Assembly: GCA_027596075.1 (NCBI GenBank)
Contig: JADGJC010000034.1
Span: forward strand, 124,001-188,000
Reading direction: 5' to 3'
Length of the DNA stretch: 64,000 nucleotides
Origin: Rhizophlyctis rosea
Lineage: Eukaryota > Chytridiomycota > Chytridiomycetes > Rhizophlyctidales > Rhizophlyctidaceae
Below, piece by piece: positions 33,493-46,400 of the stretch. How positions within the stretch are numbered: position 1 is the stretch's first letter; each line of letters opens with the position of its first letter. The translations under genes and the position numbers were made by a program. A model generated the notes under the pieces. The model did no database searches and was not told where the DNA came from. It was given only the letters and a program-made list of their open reading frames with translations.

Positions 33493-35216
33493 ATGGATCA
33501 TATTTGGAAGACTGTCATCTTCTGGTGCAGTGCCAGCTCCCAGGCACACCTGCTGCTGAGTGGGAAACAGGTTCGAGCAAATGTCACCCAGGCAGACTTG
33601 AACAGAGCAGAGTGGCGCCGAAGGTGTCTTCGTTGGGAGGGCAGAGCAAGGGACCAGAACTATGGACCTCAAGCTTACATTGACTTGCGTGGGGTAACGA
33701 GCATCGAGCCTGGTCGCGGGACACCTGACGTCGTTGTCAGACAAAACCCCCTCCATTTCATAAAGACATTAGTTGACCTCCAACAACCCCTACACGTCGA
33801 CCACAACCTCAGAGGAACTCCGTGTGCGACATGCACATTATTCTTGGCTACAGTTGTTTTAGGTATATACAACCTGCATCCGCTCCCGGAAGAAGTGGCA
33901 GTGGAACTGATGTTTGTCTAACAGGCCAGACGGAGTTCGCAAAATATCTTCTTGAACATGGGGCTAATGTACATGCCAAAAACCATACAGCCATAATCCA
34001 TGGTTGCGCCTCGGGACCTTTAAAGATTGTCGAACTCTTGGTGTCTCACGGTGCTCTTGTTGGGGCGAGGAGCGGAAAACCTCTCATCACGGCTTGCGAA
34101 AACGGACATTCGGACATTGTTGGGTTTCTGCTGCACCACGGTGCAGCTGTCAATGCCGTCACTGGGAATACCAATGCCTTTGTGGAAGCATGTCGGGTGG
34201 GATCAATGGATATACTGCAGATGATTATTAACGCCGGCGCAGACATCCTGATTCTGGGCGCTCACGAAGCACTTAGTGCTGCAGTCTCCAAAGGCCATAC
34301 TGAGGTCGTCTCCTTCCTGCTAGAAACGGTCAGCTTCGACCAAATCAGCCTGTCTCTCACCCTCCATTTTGCTGCCCACATGGGTTTTGCACACATTGCC
34401 AAACTTCTCCTTTCCCACGGCGCTGTAGCTAATCTGGGACAGTGCATTGGGGACGGCGGCACTCGGGATGCGGATGCTCTACGTCTCTTACTCGAGTGCG
34501 GGGCAAAAGATGAAAATGGCCAAGCTTTGGTGCGAGCTGTGCTATGGTGCTCCCCACCTATCGTCGAACTCCTCCTCACCTCCCTATCGTCCTATTACAA
34601 AACTATTTTGCTCGATCCTACACTCCTCATCCGTGGTGCCTGCTCAATGAACCAGGTGGAGGTGGCCCGATTGTTAATCTCGCACGGAATCGCAACCGCA
34701 GACATGAATCACAACTACCCCCTCCACGTGGCCATACGGTATGGTCATTACGACGTCGCTAAATTCCTCCTCGAAAACGGCGCAGATCCAAATGCACCAT
34801 GGCCAGACGCACCACCTGTCCTCCTTGCAGCGAAATCCGCCCAACCTGCCATCACTGAACTCCTCCTATCCCGCATCGGTACCAGCTCCTTCAATAGCAT
34901 CCTTCCAAAACATCTCACAACAGAGATGCACATCCTAGTGCGTGCTGCACAAAATCGAGATACTGGCCTGTTGAAAAGGATTCTATCAGATCCGCAGTCA
35001 ACCCAGGATCAAAACGCAGCCATTGTTTGGGCATCGCAAACACATGATGTAGATGCGGTGGAGTTACTGTTGGAGTGTGGGCTTAGCCCGGCTGGGGTAA
35101 TCGGAGGGACAGGCATTAGTTCGGAGAGGGATCTGGAAAAGCGAGCGAAGGGATATCGGGAATGCGCGGTGGTATTTGCAAGGTATTGGAAGGAGGAGCG
35201 CTTAAAGGGGTTCTGA
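33493..35216 (+). CDS. Ankyrin-repeat protein
   Basis: Repeat scaffold protein, same general type as the gene at 8237-10273. The firm part is the last exon from about 33925, with at least eight ankyrin repeats, such as GQTEFAKYLLEHGANVHAKN, KIVELLVSHGALVGARS, GHSDIVGFLLHHGAAVN, GHTEVVSFLLE, AHIAKLLLSHGAVA and GHYDVAKFLLENGADPNAPW. The longest open frame of this exon starts with GTG at 33822, which is not a real start; the exon follows a TCTAACAG acceptor. The upstream ATG at 33493 begins a frame (QAHLLLSGKQVRANVTQADL) that could be the N-terminal exon, ending with HVDHNLRGT. The joining intron is not resolved. Function unknown. Confidence 0.65.
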
Positions 35217-35404
35217 TAGTGTAGAGAATTGGACCGAGTTCTGCAAACGGGCGCAAGTAGATGCAACGTAGATATCTGTAGACCTTGTATATATTTGTAA
35301 TTTACAAAAGCTTCGCCTGAGCTCAGATGATGCCAGTGAGTTTAGATGTATTTTACATGCCATGCCCAAACCGTTTCCTTTTGCCTGTGATGGGATGTTC
35401 TGTC

Positions 35405-38400
35405 TCACATGACCTCTCCTGATATCCGGCGCCTTGATCCCTCCAACTGAAATTGGACCTCTCGCGAGGGATTCAGCTCCCTTTCCCATATGTCCAGCAC
35501 TTCACGCGCTCCCAACTTGATAGCATGGAATGGATCACCCTCCTCTCCATTCGTTGCCTTAAACGCCCATTTGTGCAACAGCTCTAGAATGGTGTTGGTG
35601 CATTGTGTAAGTCCTGACGCGGATGTGTAGATGAGAGTGGATAGTATGGAAGGAAGCGTCTGCAAATCCAATTGAAGTTAGACTGTGAAACGCCATCCTT
35701 GAATCATTCACACCGAAACCATAACGCTTGCTCATGATGATTCACCTTCTCTGTTGTTTGACCAACAATACCCGTGATCCCATCCACTAGCGCACAGGCA
35801 AGCTCAACCTTGATTGGATCAGCCATGCATGCCATGATGTGCATGCACAAATGCTTGCATGTAATGAGCATAAATGATGCGACATTGTCATTTGTTGTTG
35901 GGCTTGAATGGCGAACCACGGAATAGAGTACTTCCAGTTGAGCGTGATTCAGTGCTGTATGAGATGTGTGCGTCTACATGGTTTCCAGGCAGTACGTCAA
36001 ATCCTCCATCATGGAACGAGGAAGGCAACGTGTGCAGCCTTACCAACTTGACCAATCCCATTGCCACCGCACGGCTATTCCACGTTTCACTTACTGGAGA
36101 TGCAACAGCTGGTGGTGCAAAAGGAACTTCCCAATTGATGCTTTCCCTTTCATTGGCTTTTCGCCACAACATCTGCCGCCGAAGAGTGTTGTCGAGACTT
36201 AGCAACCCAGTTACAAAGGCAGTTGAGAGCGAGGGATAAGATTTTAGCTGCGGTGAGAGGAGGAGAATTGCTGGAAAATTCGTTGCTTTAGGATCATTGT
36301 CATATCAGATACCATTGAGAGAGGGTGGGCCATGCTTACCAACTCTCAGGGCATCTCCACCAAACCATTTCAAAACACCCACAGCAGCTGGCATTGCGAT
36401 GTTCCAAACAACATGTTTCCATTCCCTTCCTTGACTTTGTTCAGTGCTGGGGGTCCCGTCTGATGGGTTCGTCCACAGCCCTTCCCCGAGTTGGTCAGCA
36501 CCAGCCCTTGCCCCCGACTCCAAAATAGCAGCCACAACGCTAACAAACGCTTTCTGTATGGGAGGGTTGCACCCTGGATGGAATACCAATTTCGAAAATG
36601 GGGGGAGCAGCGCGTTGAAGATGGTGGGCGAGAATGCTGGTTGCGAGCTGGCGGCAGTTGGCGAGACTGAGCCGCCGATGATGTGCCCAACAATCAGCAA
36701 GGAAGCTGAAAGCTCCATGATTGACGGAGTCAGGTGGTGATGACCTTGTCCGCTCGTTGCGAACAAACTTTCTGCTCCGCCGTGCACGTATCCGTTGAGC
36801 ACAGTTAAGCATTCGTTGAGATATAAGGTCCGCACTTGATCAGAAATTGGTGATTGCGGGGATGAGGGTGAGGATGATAGACATAGCGCGCACAGGAAAT
36901 GAATGAATGTATTCAGGGGAGCAGGTGTTGGAGTCAGCGAGTGGAAATGTGGGTGAGGAGTCGGAGATTGATGTGCATGCGGCCGGCCAGTGAATGACTG
37001 TGAATCAGATGTTTGCATCATAGGTCTATACAGGGGCGGACATCGAGCGTTCAGCCTTCTCCTACCTTGATAGCCACCAAGATCCTTACCCACTCTCCAC
37101 CTTTCAATCCTTCCAAAAAGCTCCTCAATACTTTCGCTGCACCCGGCACTTTAAGCATCTCCTCCTCCGTCTCTCCCGCCAGGATTGATATCAGAGTTCC
37201 ATACTCCCGGCATCCTGCCAAGCGATGGAAGGCCTCACTGGGCTGAGTCAATGCAGCATGCAGAGTATCCGCAATAAAGGTCAGAATAGTGATTGTTACT
37301 AAAAGTGTGATGATTAGAAAAAGCAATATGCAGCAATGACTTGAACAGTCACGCACCTGCAAAGACTTTAGAATGAGGTGGATGTGCCTGTAGACAAAAG
37401 ATGCAGAGATCGAGCACTTGATGTATATCTTGTGGTGCAGTGAATTGGCTTATTTGGCGGAAGTGTTGTTTCTGATGAAAGTCAGGCTTAATGTATTGTT
37501 CAACAAGTAAAATTTAGCCCGCAAGCAAATACCTGTGACGACAGCAGTTGTTCAAGCACATGAACATCTTCATCCGTCATAACATCAACCTTAGCAATGT
37601 ATTTCTCTCTCAGGACACCAATTGGTATTGGAGCATTTGTGACGGCTGAAGTTGATGAGCCATGTTGACCTCGATCCGATGTTCGGCCATGAACAGCGAT
37701 GCCCAGTGCCGCCAATAGGGCTCGTAACAACGTCTTTTTGCGTGGTGCAACGATAATTGTTGAACAGGAGCACATGCGGTAGGTGTTGCAAAGTCACCAA
37801 AACCTTCCACACACACCTTATCCGCACGTTCCTCCTCCTTCTTGGCACTCCCAGCAGAACCAACATCTCCCACTGCCCCATTCCGTTCCTCATCTGGGTC
37901 GACAACACCCTCTGCAACTGACGCGTTCGCAACCACAATTTTACTTCCTCCACTGGCATCGCGCGTCAAACTCTTCTTAGACGGTCGTTTCGCCAGTCTG
38001 GGCTCTGCTTTTGGACCTGAAAGCTTGGGGTTGGAAGATGCCAATGGTAACGGAAGGGATGCAGGTGGGAGAGGTGTTGAGTCTGATAGACCATTGTTAC
38101 TGCGAGGTGTTGAAGGGTCAATAGATGTATGGCACTATGCGTGCAGTTGCTCCGTGAGCCTGGTGGTCACTTGAAATAGCAACACTCACAACCGCCGAAT
38201 GACGTGGGCATGTAGGATCTCCAGCAGGACCCCGGCAGCGTCTGGTCGAGCCTGCATGATCTCATTACAGAGTTGTTGCGGCACCGGAATGGACAGTTTC
38301 TACATGGTGGCGACCATCATGATCTTCAGTCAATGCCGACGTCAATCGTCTTGCAACAAGATGCAAATTGAACAACTTGGTTCCGGCAATCGTGTCTTAC

Positions 38401-38735
38401 CGAGAAGACTCTCCCTAAAACATCCCAGTTGCCTTTCTTTGCCTTCATGCCAGTTCCGGTATCAAAACAATGCATCGACACCTCCAAAGGGTGATACTTT
38501 GACAAAATCTCCGCAATAAGGAAGCCATTGGCGAAGTCCCTGTAATGGCAAGTTTAGAACAGACATAGATAAGTGTTTTTCACGATGATGTTACGGTCAT
38601 GCTGGTTGTGATTCAAGTATCACAAACTTTTCTGTGCGACCTGCTGTTCGCGACCCACCTTTTCGTATTCTTGATGGAATATGTCAGATCAAGTGATTGA
38701 ACCCACTTGAGGATATCTCTGCGAAGACCAGTCAT
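35405..38735 (-). CDS. SPATA4-like calponin-homology protein with long helical C-terminal region
   Basis: The N terminus (MTGLRRDILKWVQSLDLTYS, then DFANGFLIAEILSKYHP, MHCFDTGTGMKAKKGNWDVL and IPVPQQLCNEIMQARPDAAG) matches the CH_2 domain of SPATA4/CLAMP proteins, associated with sperm and ciliary axonemes. After a Ser/Pro/Lys-rich linker (around 37800-38100) comes a long helical, armadillo-like region: TDEDVHVLEQLLSSQ, LLVTITILTFIADTLHAALTQ, HRLAGCREYGTLISILAGET, YLNECLTVLNGYVHGG, FNALLPPFSKLVFHPGCNP and VELACALVDGITGIVGQTTE, ending SRRRISGEVM. Human SPATA4 is only about 300 residues, so this protein is roughly three times longer. ATG at 38735 chosen because the CH fold starts there; 159 further bases upstream remain open. 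Internal exon edges approximate. Confidence 0.72.
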
Positions 38736-39172
38736 GGTGTTGGAGATGTTATCGAATCTAAACATCAAAATCACAAGCGCAATTTGTGTTGGGCACCATC
38801 CCTTACGTAAACGACTGCTGCGCCTTACGTAATCAACCTGCACTGCCCCCCCCTCCAACATTCCCTCTTTACGTTTGGCACCTCCATTGACCATGCCATT
38901 GCTGTTGGGTTATTTTTAGCATCTTCGTGAATAGTTGGTTTGTCAGCGGTCATTATTCCTTCCGGCCCACTTGCAGTGTGGTGCCCTATGTTTCAGCGTC
39001 ATCATGTGAAGAGCAACCGAGGCATTCAAGTCCAAAGACTCAAAAAAAAAGCTTCAAATAGTAAGAAAGATAAATGCAAAACATACAAATTATATACATC
39101 TGTTCTGATACAACAGCTCCTTACAGTCTATCAATACAAAAACGGAAACTGTACAAATCATGCCCTCTAACC
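38736..39172. other. Spacer between SPATA4-like and chitin synthase genes
   Basis: Both genes are on the minus strand. It holds the chitin synthase 3' end and the SPATA4-like promoter/leader. An A-rich tract (about 39040-39060) and a small open frame are the only features. No gene seen. Confidence 0.4.
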
Positions 39173-42100
39173 TCACAAATATGCCGTCGACCCAGAGTAA
39201 ACACTCTCCTTGCTCGACCCTCCTCTATCCCTCTCCAACATCGCCATCTCACTCCCATCCAAACTGCCCCTCCCACCCGGACTCCGGCTTCGGGCCCTGG
39301 TCGGCTTCCACCCCTTATTCTGCTTCTTCCATCTTCCCCTCTCACTCCGCCCATCACCGCACCCCATGATCTCCGTAAACAGCTTCGTCAAAAGGAAGAA
39401 GAAAACGCCCAAAATCTTCATCGCTGAGATACTCGTTACAGCGCCGAGAAGTACAAGAAGGTAGTACTGGACACTAATCTGAGTCGCAAGGATGAACAAA
39501 AGAGCGTTCGTTCCAAGATACGTCAGCATCATGGTCGTCCGGAACGCCTTGTAATCGTCTTCCTGTTTCTGTTTGGGGTCAATTTGCGCTGGTGGTTCGG
39601 GCGGAGCGTGCGCGAGTTGTTGGAGCTCGGATAGGGATGCTTGGTAGTGTTGCGAAAGGTCGCCTTTGTCGGCTGCGACATGGACATCCGCTACGACCGT
39701 GCCGTCTTTCTCTTTCTTTGCGCGAACCGCTGGGAGAACTTCGGCTTTGCTGTCACCTTTGGTACCCCAGGAAACGTCATGAAGGTTGGAAAGGGCGTAG
39801 ACCGTGAGGACGTTGATGTACGAGGGGAGAAGGAGCATGTCTAGATGATCAAAAAGTTACATGAAGAAGAGGCAAATAAGCATACACGAGTACCAACTTA
39901 CATTGGATGAAGCAGGTGAACATGTGTGCGAAATCTAACTGCACGAAACTGGCCAAGAAGAAGACGCCGATGGTACTTGCAAGCGTAACCATATAGATAA
40001 GCGCCTCCCAGCGTGCGCTTTTCAAGTTCTCCTCCAATTGGACCATCGTGGTATTTGCTACATGCATGACCATGGCATTGATGAGCAACTGTCCGCCATC
40101 AGTAACTGAGCTATCTGCCTTTTCAATCATCGGATTCAGGAGAGTTCTATATCCCGCCGTGGAGTCTAGGCCGCTCACATGAGTTCCGACTAGGCCGTTC
40201 ACGCGACGGATCAAAAGTCCTATCATGACCATTCCAATTGCACCGAAAAGGATCATGACGATTTTGTAGGTCCCGCGGAAAGCTTGTGGACGATTGCCGA
40301 AGGAGATGATGAAGAGACAAACCAGAATGACAGGGTAGGAGAAGCGTGCAACGGCGATAAGGAACGTGATGATGCGGGTGGCAACCTTTCCTGGTTGGAG
40401 GTCGGGATCTTGGAGAATCATTTCCAATTCACCAAACAGGTAGTAGAATGTGACCGCAAAACTGTTATCATGCCTTTAGAAAATGCCAACCAGCCACAAC
40501 CTTTTGAGGGCAACTCACTTTCCCAAAATGAACCAAGAGAAGATCTGATTGATCGAGTTGTAAAGCCATTGAATGGTGAAGCCGAGCTTGCGACCGATAC
40601 TGTGCTTCGTTTGCCAAATGCGGCGGATGTTCGCAAGAGCATAGAAGCTTGGAGTTCAAAGAATGTCAGTACGGCATCAAAAAAGCTGCCAGCAGTAAAC
40701 AATCACGAACCCAGCAAACAGACTGCCGTTCAACCAACGCCGGCGCTGCGACAAGAACTCGGGGACGGCATCCGGCACATCAGTGTCGGCGGCAGCCTTA
40801 CTGACATAATGGAGAGTCCAGTTCGATCGCTTCTTCGCCACCAACTCAAAACAAAGGATACGATCTTCAGCCTGGAGGGATTGGGTCAACGGAGCGTACA
40901 ACGATATCGTTACCCCGAAGTGTGAGGCGCACCAGATACAAGTTCGCCGAGAAGATTGAGCTGTCTGTCGGCTTCCCTTCCCGTTGTTCTCCTTCGAAAT
41001 ACTTGGCTAATGGTCCTTCCCCTGGCCCAGTATCTTGAAGCGCCTTCCAACGATATGCAGAGAAGGCTCCGGGCAACACACTGATGTACCCAAACGCACT
41101 CTCCAAAGCTAGTTTGATGTCAATATCAGGATGATGTAAATAACGGCGCCAAGAAAACTCACATTTATCAAGCAAGTTGGAGATCTTGTACTCAAAGTTT
41201 TGACTCGCAACCAAAGGGTTCATCAAGCTTTTGAAGTAGTTTAGGCCAGTGCCGAGATCAGCTCGGATCTCTCCACAAGCTCCCGCAATCTGGACGTCGA
41301 CCTTGAGTTAATTGCATCATAAGGTGAACCCGCAAAGACAACATACCTGATCATTTCTGAAAAATGCCTCCCAAAGACGGTACAGACTGTCCTTTGCAGG
41401 CCTCGTCCCGACATCAATCAACACACATACTTGTGGCTCCACCAAGGCAGAAAACGCTTTGAAGAACCATCGGTGCGAATTGATCTTCTTGGCGTTCTTC
41501 TCCTTCAAACAGAAGATGGTTTGCATGGGAGGCATGCCTTCACGTGCTCCCCATGTTGCGAGTTTTGGGTCCACAAAGGTCTGAGCCGTGTACTCGTAGA
41601 TGTCTACGTAATTGTTGATGACTATTTCCTTAAAAATGAACTATGTCAACAACTTACGAGCCGCAGTACTCTCGTTGTTTACAGAGGCTTGCGCCAGCCC
41701 TTCTTGGTAGACGCCCATGACGGTTAGAACTTTGAGCACATTGGGGTGCACTTTCGAACGGCCATCCGACACTACGATGCGGTAGTCAGTACAGCAACGC
41801 CCATCGGCAACCTTACAACTGCAGTCCTTACCAACACAAATGGCAACTTTCTGCCATCCGTCAGCGTCCCACCCATACTTGTTTGATTCACACAAATATT
41901 TGATGTTTTGCGCCAGGCCGAACATTGTGCGGTTGAAGTTATCCTAACATCATATGCAATGATGAGTTCCTGGACATCGGCAAAACCTATGGTACTGATT
42001 GACGGGATGCCAAACCTGATCCTCGTTATACATCGTCACAACGACAAAGATCTCGATATGTCGTCTGTAGTTTACGACCCGCAAGTTGTAACCCTTCTCA

Positions 42101-42712
42101 ATGAACGCGTCTGGGTCTATTGTTTGTAAACAAACCGGCCGAAGTTAATTTCACATCTTGCGGGCACCAACCCAATCCTTTCCCCAACCTACCAGAAGTG
42201 CATGCTGTGTATCGCATGCTCTCGAACTCCTCTCCCTTATTGAAGTTCCCATTCATCAAAGCCTCATCCGGCACTCTCTGTTTCACCACAAAGTTACCCG
42301 CCGCCGACAACTTGACAGTCTTCACTCGTCTCGCCAATGTCGTCTTTGACGGTCGCAATGCCTTCGACGGGTATGCATTTGATACGCCCAGCAGCTCTTC
42401 TTCCGGAGCTTGAGGGTTCAGACTTTGTCCTCGCGGACCAAAATCCGCGGGTCGAGACAATGGGCTGGGAACGTAACCTGTAGAACCGCTGGCGATGGAG
42501 GCATCCGGAGAATATTGAGAGGCAAGGTCTGGCGTTTCGTAGCCCGGCCGCGAGTAGTAGTCTGTCACATAGCTGGCCCGCGGGTCGGTGTGTTCGACGC
42601 CATATGGGTTCGGCGGTGGTATGTAGGCGGGAGTATGCTGCTGGTACGGGTCTGGTCCGATGGGTGCGTATGACTGCTTCTCCGGCTCCTGTATGCGGAT
42701 ACGGGTTTCCAT
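39173..42712 (-). CDS. CHS: Chitin synthase, division I (class I-III type)
   Basis: Plasma-membrane processive glycosyltransferase making chitin from UDP-GlcNAc. The N terminus ([18 protein letters not shown]) is a tyrosine/proline-rich cytosolic region, followed by the chitin synthase N-domain ([31 protein letters not shown]). The catalytic domain shows [70 protein letters not shown] and the signature QRRRWLNGS. The C-terminal half carries five to seven membrane helices and a short polar tail ([17 protein letters not shown] type). No myosin motor is present. Up to ten introns. The DxD residues fall in exons consistent with an active enzyme. Confidence 0.92.
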
Positions 42713-43423
42713 ATTTGCGACTTATTTGGAACGGGTATGGGTGCTCAATGGGATAAACTATTCTGTGAAAGGAAGGTGGAAAAAGTTACGGCAAAGACTG
42801 GGAAGACGGACGGCTTGGCGGAGACCGCCTGGCAGGCACACTCGTGTAGGTCCTCGTGGTGTTGGTGAAGCTGTGGACTTTGCTACCCTGATGAGCTGCA
42901 CCGTGCGTGTTATTGTTCGCAAAGGAGAAGTGAGCGCTGGGAATGGGGGAGGAATGCTTTCAGAAGTAGTTGAGGCTCACCATAACATTGTGGCTTGGTA
43001 TCCGGTGTTCCCCTGTATCACACTCCTCAGACATTCTCACTCGGGTCAACAAGTTTGACACGCCAAAGAGGCCAAAGCGCAGCCGCACTTGCACCGCCAC
43101 TAGGGTCCTAAGAGCATCGCGGTCTGGGACTGAACACACTGAATGGAATGATGCTGCAGGTGAACATGCGGGAGCATGGTACACACTGGACATCGAACGC
43201 ATAACACTGATTAATGATTGTTATGATGCTAAAGAATATATTGATAACAAAACGAAAAGAAAAAAGTTACATAACCATGGTTCGCCCCACTACACAGAAC
43301 CGGCAAAATACATATCCCTGTAGATACGTTGAACTACTCCCGCTACAAATCGCCATACAACCCCATTTCTACTAACGAATCACTGATGATATGCTTCGTT
43401 GGAACAAAAAATACCCTTCATGA
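42713..43423. other. Spacer between chitin synthase and DNMT5
   Basis: About 700 bp holding the chitin synthase promoter (right to left) and the DNMT5 3' end. Open frames are short and unrelated to families known to me. No RNA gene or repeat seen. Confidence 0.45.
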
Positions 43424-46400
43424 TCAATGTTCATCCTGCTTCCGTTCATTCCAAATCTCCGTATCAATCGTGTCCAACGTCAACATCCTCCAAATCTTGA
43501 CATCCTTCGTCTGCCCATACCGCCTAACCCGGCCAATAGCCTGTGTCATCTGCGAATCAAAGTCCTCCTGCGTATCCGCCAGCAACGGGTTGAAGAAGAT
43601 CGCATGATTCGCCGTTGTCAGGTTAGCCCCACTCGCACGTTCATCTCCCAACGCTAACAACAACACCGGCTCAACATCGTTCCCAACCTCCTGGAACCTT
43701 TCAAGCGCCCCACTCTTCTTGTTAGTACTACCCAACACCTGCAACGCCGGGATTTTCGCATCAGCGAGCGCCTGAGCAACAATCTCCATCAGGTCCGCAA
43801 ACTGCACAAACACCAACGCCCGCTCCTTCTTGGCAATCACTTGCTTCTTCAAAAGTTCCACCAAAGCTTGCAACTTCGCACCGTACCGCCCAGACTTTTG
43901 CGCATCGTCCTTCCCCAACGTGGCTGCCCGTACGACGTTGTTGACCCGAGCAGGAGCCTTGCATCCCTTGACGGGGCAGAGTTGCTCTTCCGCACTTTCC
44001 TTCAAGCATTGGTAACAACCGGTGTGGCCACAGCAGGACAGGACGGCGATATCTTCCGGTTTCAATAAAGTCGCCCCCGCACCTTTGGTGGTTTTCTTAC
44101 ACGTTGCGCAAGACGTTTGGATGGTTCGCAAGTCGCGGGAGGTTTGGACGTCACGGACGAAGGCGAAGTAGCGCAGGGAACGAACGCGCCCAACCAATTC
44201 TTTATGGTACCGGCGGAGGACGTGAGTGAGTTCGCGGAACTCAAGGATTTTATCTTCACGGGTAGGCTTCTTGTCCTTCTTCTTCTTCTCACCCGTCTCA
44301 TCATCATATTCAACCTCCTCCTGTTCAATCTCTTCCTCCGCCGCCTCCTCCTCCCCAGAGTTTGTGCCCTCCGAGTCTTCCTCAAAATCATCCTCCTCGT
44401 CCGAATCCTTCGCCTTCTTCTTCCCTTTGCCCTTCGCCGCCGCCTTTGCTTTCGCTTTCCCTTTAGCCGCCCCTTTAGATTTGCCCTTGCCGTTTGCCAC
44501 TTCCTTCCCCTTCCCTTTCCCGGCCGAACCTGATTCCTTCTTAGCAGCCGCAAGTCGCTTCGCCCTGGCCACTGCCCTAGGAGCCAGCTCGCCAGCCTTC
44601 CTAGGTTTCGGCATGGTCTTCCCATCGAATCCGCCCTCCTTCAACAACGTCTTGATTATCTCATCCGCCTCATCATCCCCAAGCCCGCTTTCAACCTCCT
44701 TCTGCCAAACTACGAACTTATTCTGAGCTGGATCCTGGAACCCGCCAAACTTCATCACTTCCGCGTAGCTCACTTTCGCCTTCTCCAAAGCATCCGCCAA
44801 GTCATCCTGGCACTCCTCCAACTGCTGTTTCCGCTCCGCAACAATAGCTTCACAAGCCCCACGTGCATCGTCAAACTGCTGTCCATCAAGCTCGTCAAAG
44901 TGTGAGCACCGCTTCAATAAAGCCTCCTCCGCCGACTGAGAACTCCCCAACGCCTGCTTCAACCGACTCTCCCGATCCCCGTGCTTTCCCTTGCCCGCCG
45001 ACTTGATCGTCTTCTTTGTGTTCATCTCCATTGCCTGCAAGTGATGCTCCAACTCTAGATAAATAGCCCTCTCCGCAGCAGGGAGTACAACCTCAATGAG
45101 CTTCTCCTCCGTTGGGATCTCATCGATTTCCGCAATGTTTTGACGAACGAACTTGTCCAAGAACATCTGAGCGACTTGATGGCGACGTGCATGCCACGCG
45201 GCGCTGCGCACTTCCCGATAGGCATGGAATTGTTCGGCATCGGTTTTGTCGGTGTTGTTCTTCCTCCCACGACCCTCAAGTGGCGCGTCATCATCAATAC
45301 CCAAATGAACCCTGAGGAACACAGCCATGCTCTTCACAGCTGTGAAATCGTGCAAGGGCGGGGTGCCGGAGAGAACCCAGTTGAAGGAGGAATTGAGGCG
45401 GGTGATGGCCGTGTGTTCCTTTTCCTTTGAATACGTGAACTCGTCTACCACGATACGGTTGAAGTTGAACATTTCCATAGGTGGGCACGTCATCTTCTTC
45501 CAATCCCGCTGCACTTCCAAAGTCTTCAAACCCCAAGGATCTGTGCTGAGCACCTTCTTTTTCGGCTTAGCCTTTTGTGGGACATTTTCCTCCTCCGACG
45601 GGTCGTTCACTTCAGCCTCTTCCACCTCTTCCTCATCGTCCTCGGCTTCCTGATCCTCGCTTTCCGATTCCGACTCCTCCTTCATTGCCCGCCCTCCTTT
45701 CTTTGGTGCTGGCACATAGTCCTCATCATCATCTGACTCTATCACAATGCGGCGAGTTTTCTTAGCAGCCGGGGTCCGAACTTTAATCTCCTCCTCTTCA
45801 TCCTCGCTTGCAGGTTCCGAGGCCGTCGGTGTTTTCCTCTTTCCGCCAACGTAAAACTCTATCCGACTATTCTGTTCCTCAACTTCCTTCTTGGTTTTCC
45901 TGACAGCTGATTGTCCAAGTTTCGATCCCTTCCCTTCCGTTTTCACGTTGCCACCCGTTTTCGTGACCGTGCTTTCCGTCTTCACCCGTTTCACGTTGTG
46001 TTGCTCATGGTACTGCTTTCCGACTAATCGCTTCGATGGCAGAAGAGCAACTTCGGTATCATCTCCCTTGTTTCTACCCGCCTCGATTGCGTCCAAAACA
46101 GCCCGCACATTTTCCCTTCCGCCCTCCGAAAGCTTGGAAACCCTTTCCCGGAGTGCGGCAATCATCGTCTCATATCTAGTCTCAAAATGACGCCCTCCCT
46201 TCGCACTCGTCGGCAACCGACCTCCAGCCCCCGAAAAGTCCGCAAAGTTCTCCAAATACTTTGCACTCTTGAAAACGCTGGACGCCATGACAATAACCTC
46301 AGCCTGCTCGACATCTGCAATCGTCAGTTTGTTGAGATTCGCTACCGTGCTGATGACTTTGACGTGCTTGTCGCTGAATGACTTGCCCAAGAACTTCTGG

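Noticed and set aside
44062..44726. Long basic or serine-rich open frames overlapping the DNMT5 Lys/Glu-rich insert
   Set aside because: They are other-frame shadows of a low-complexity coding region in a firmly identified gene.
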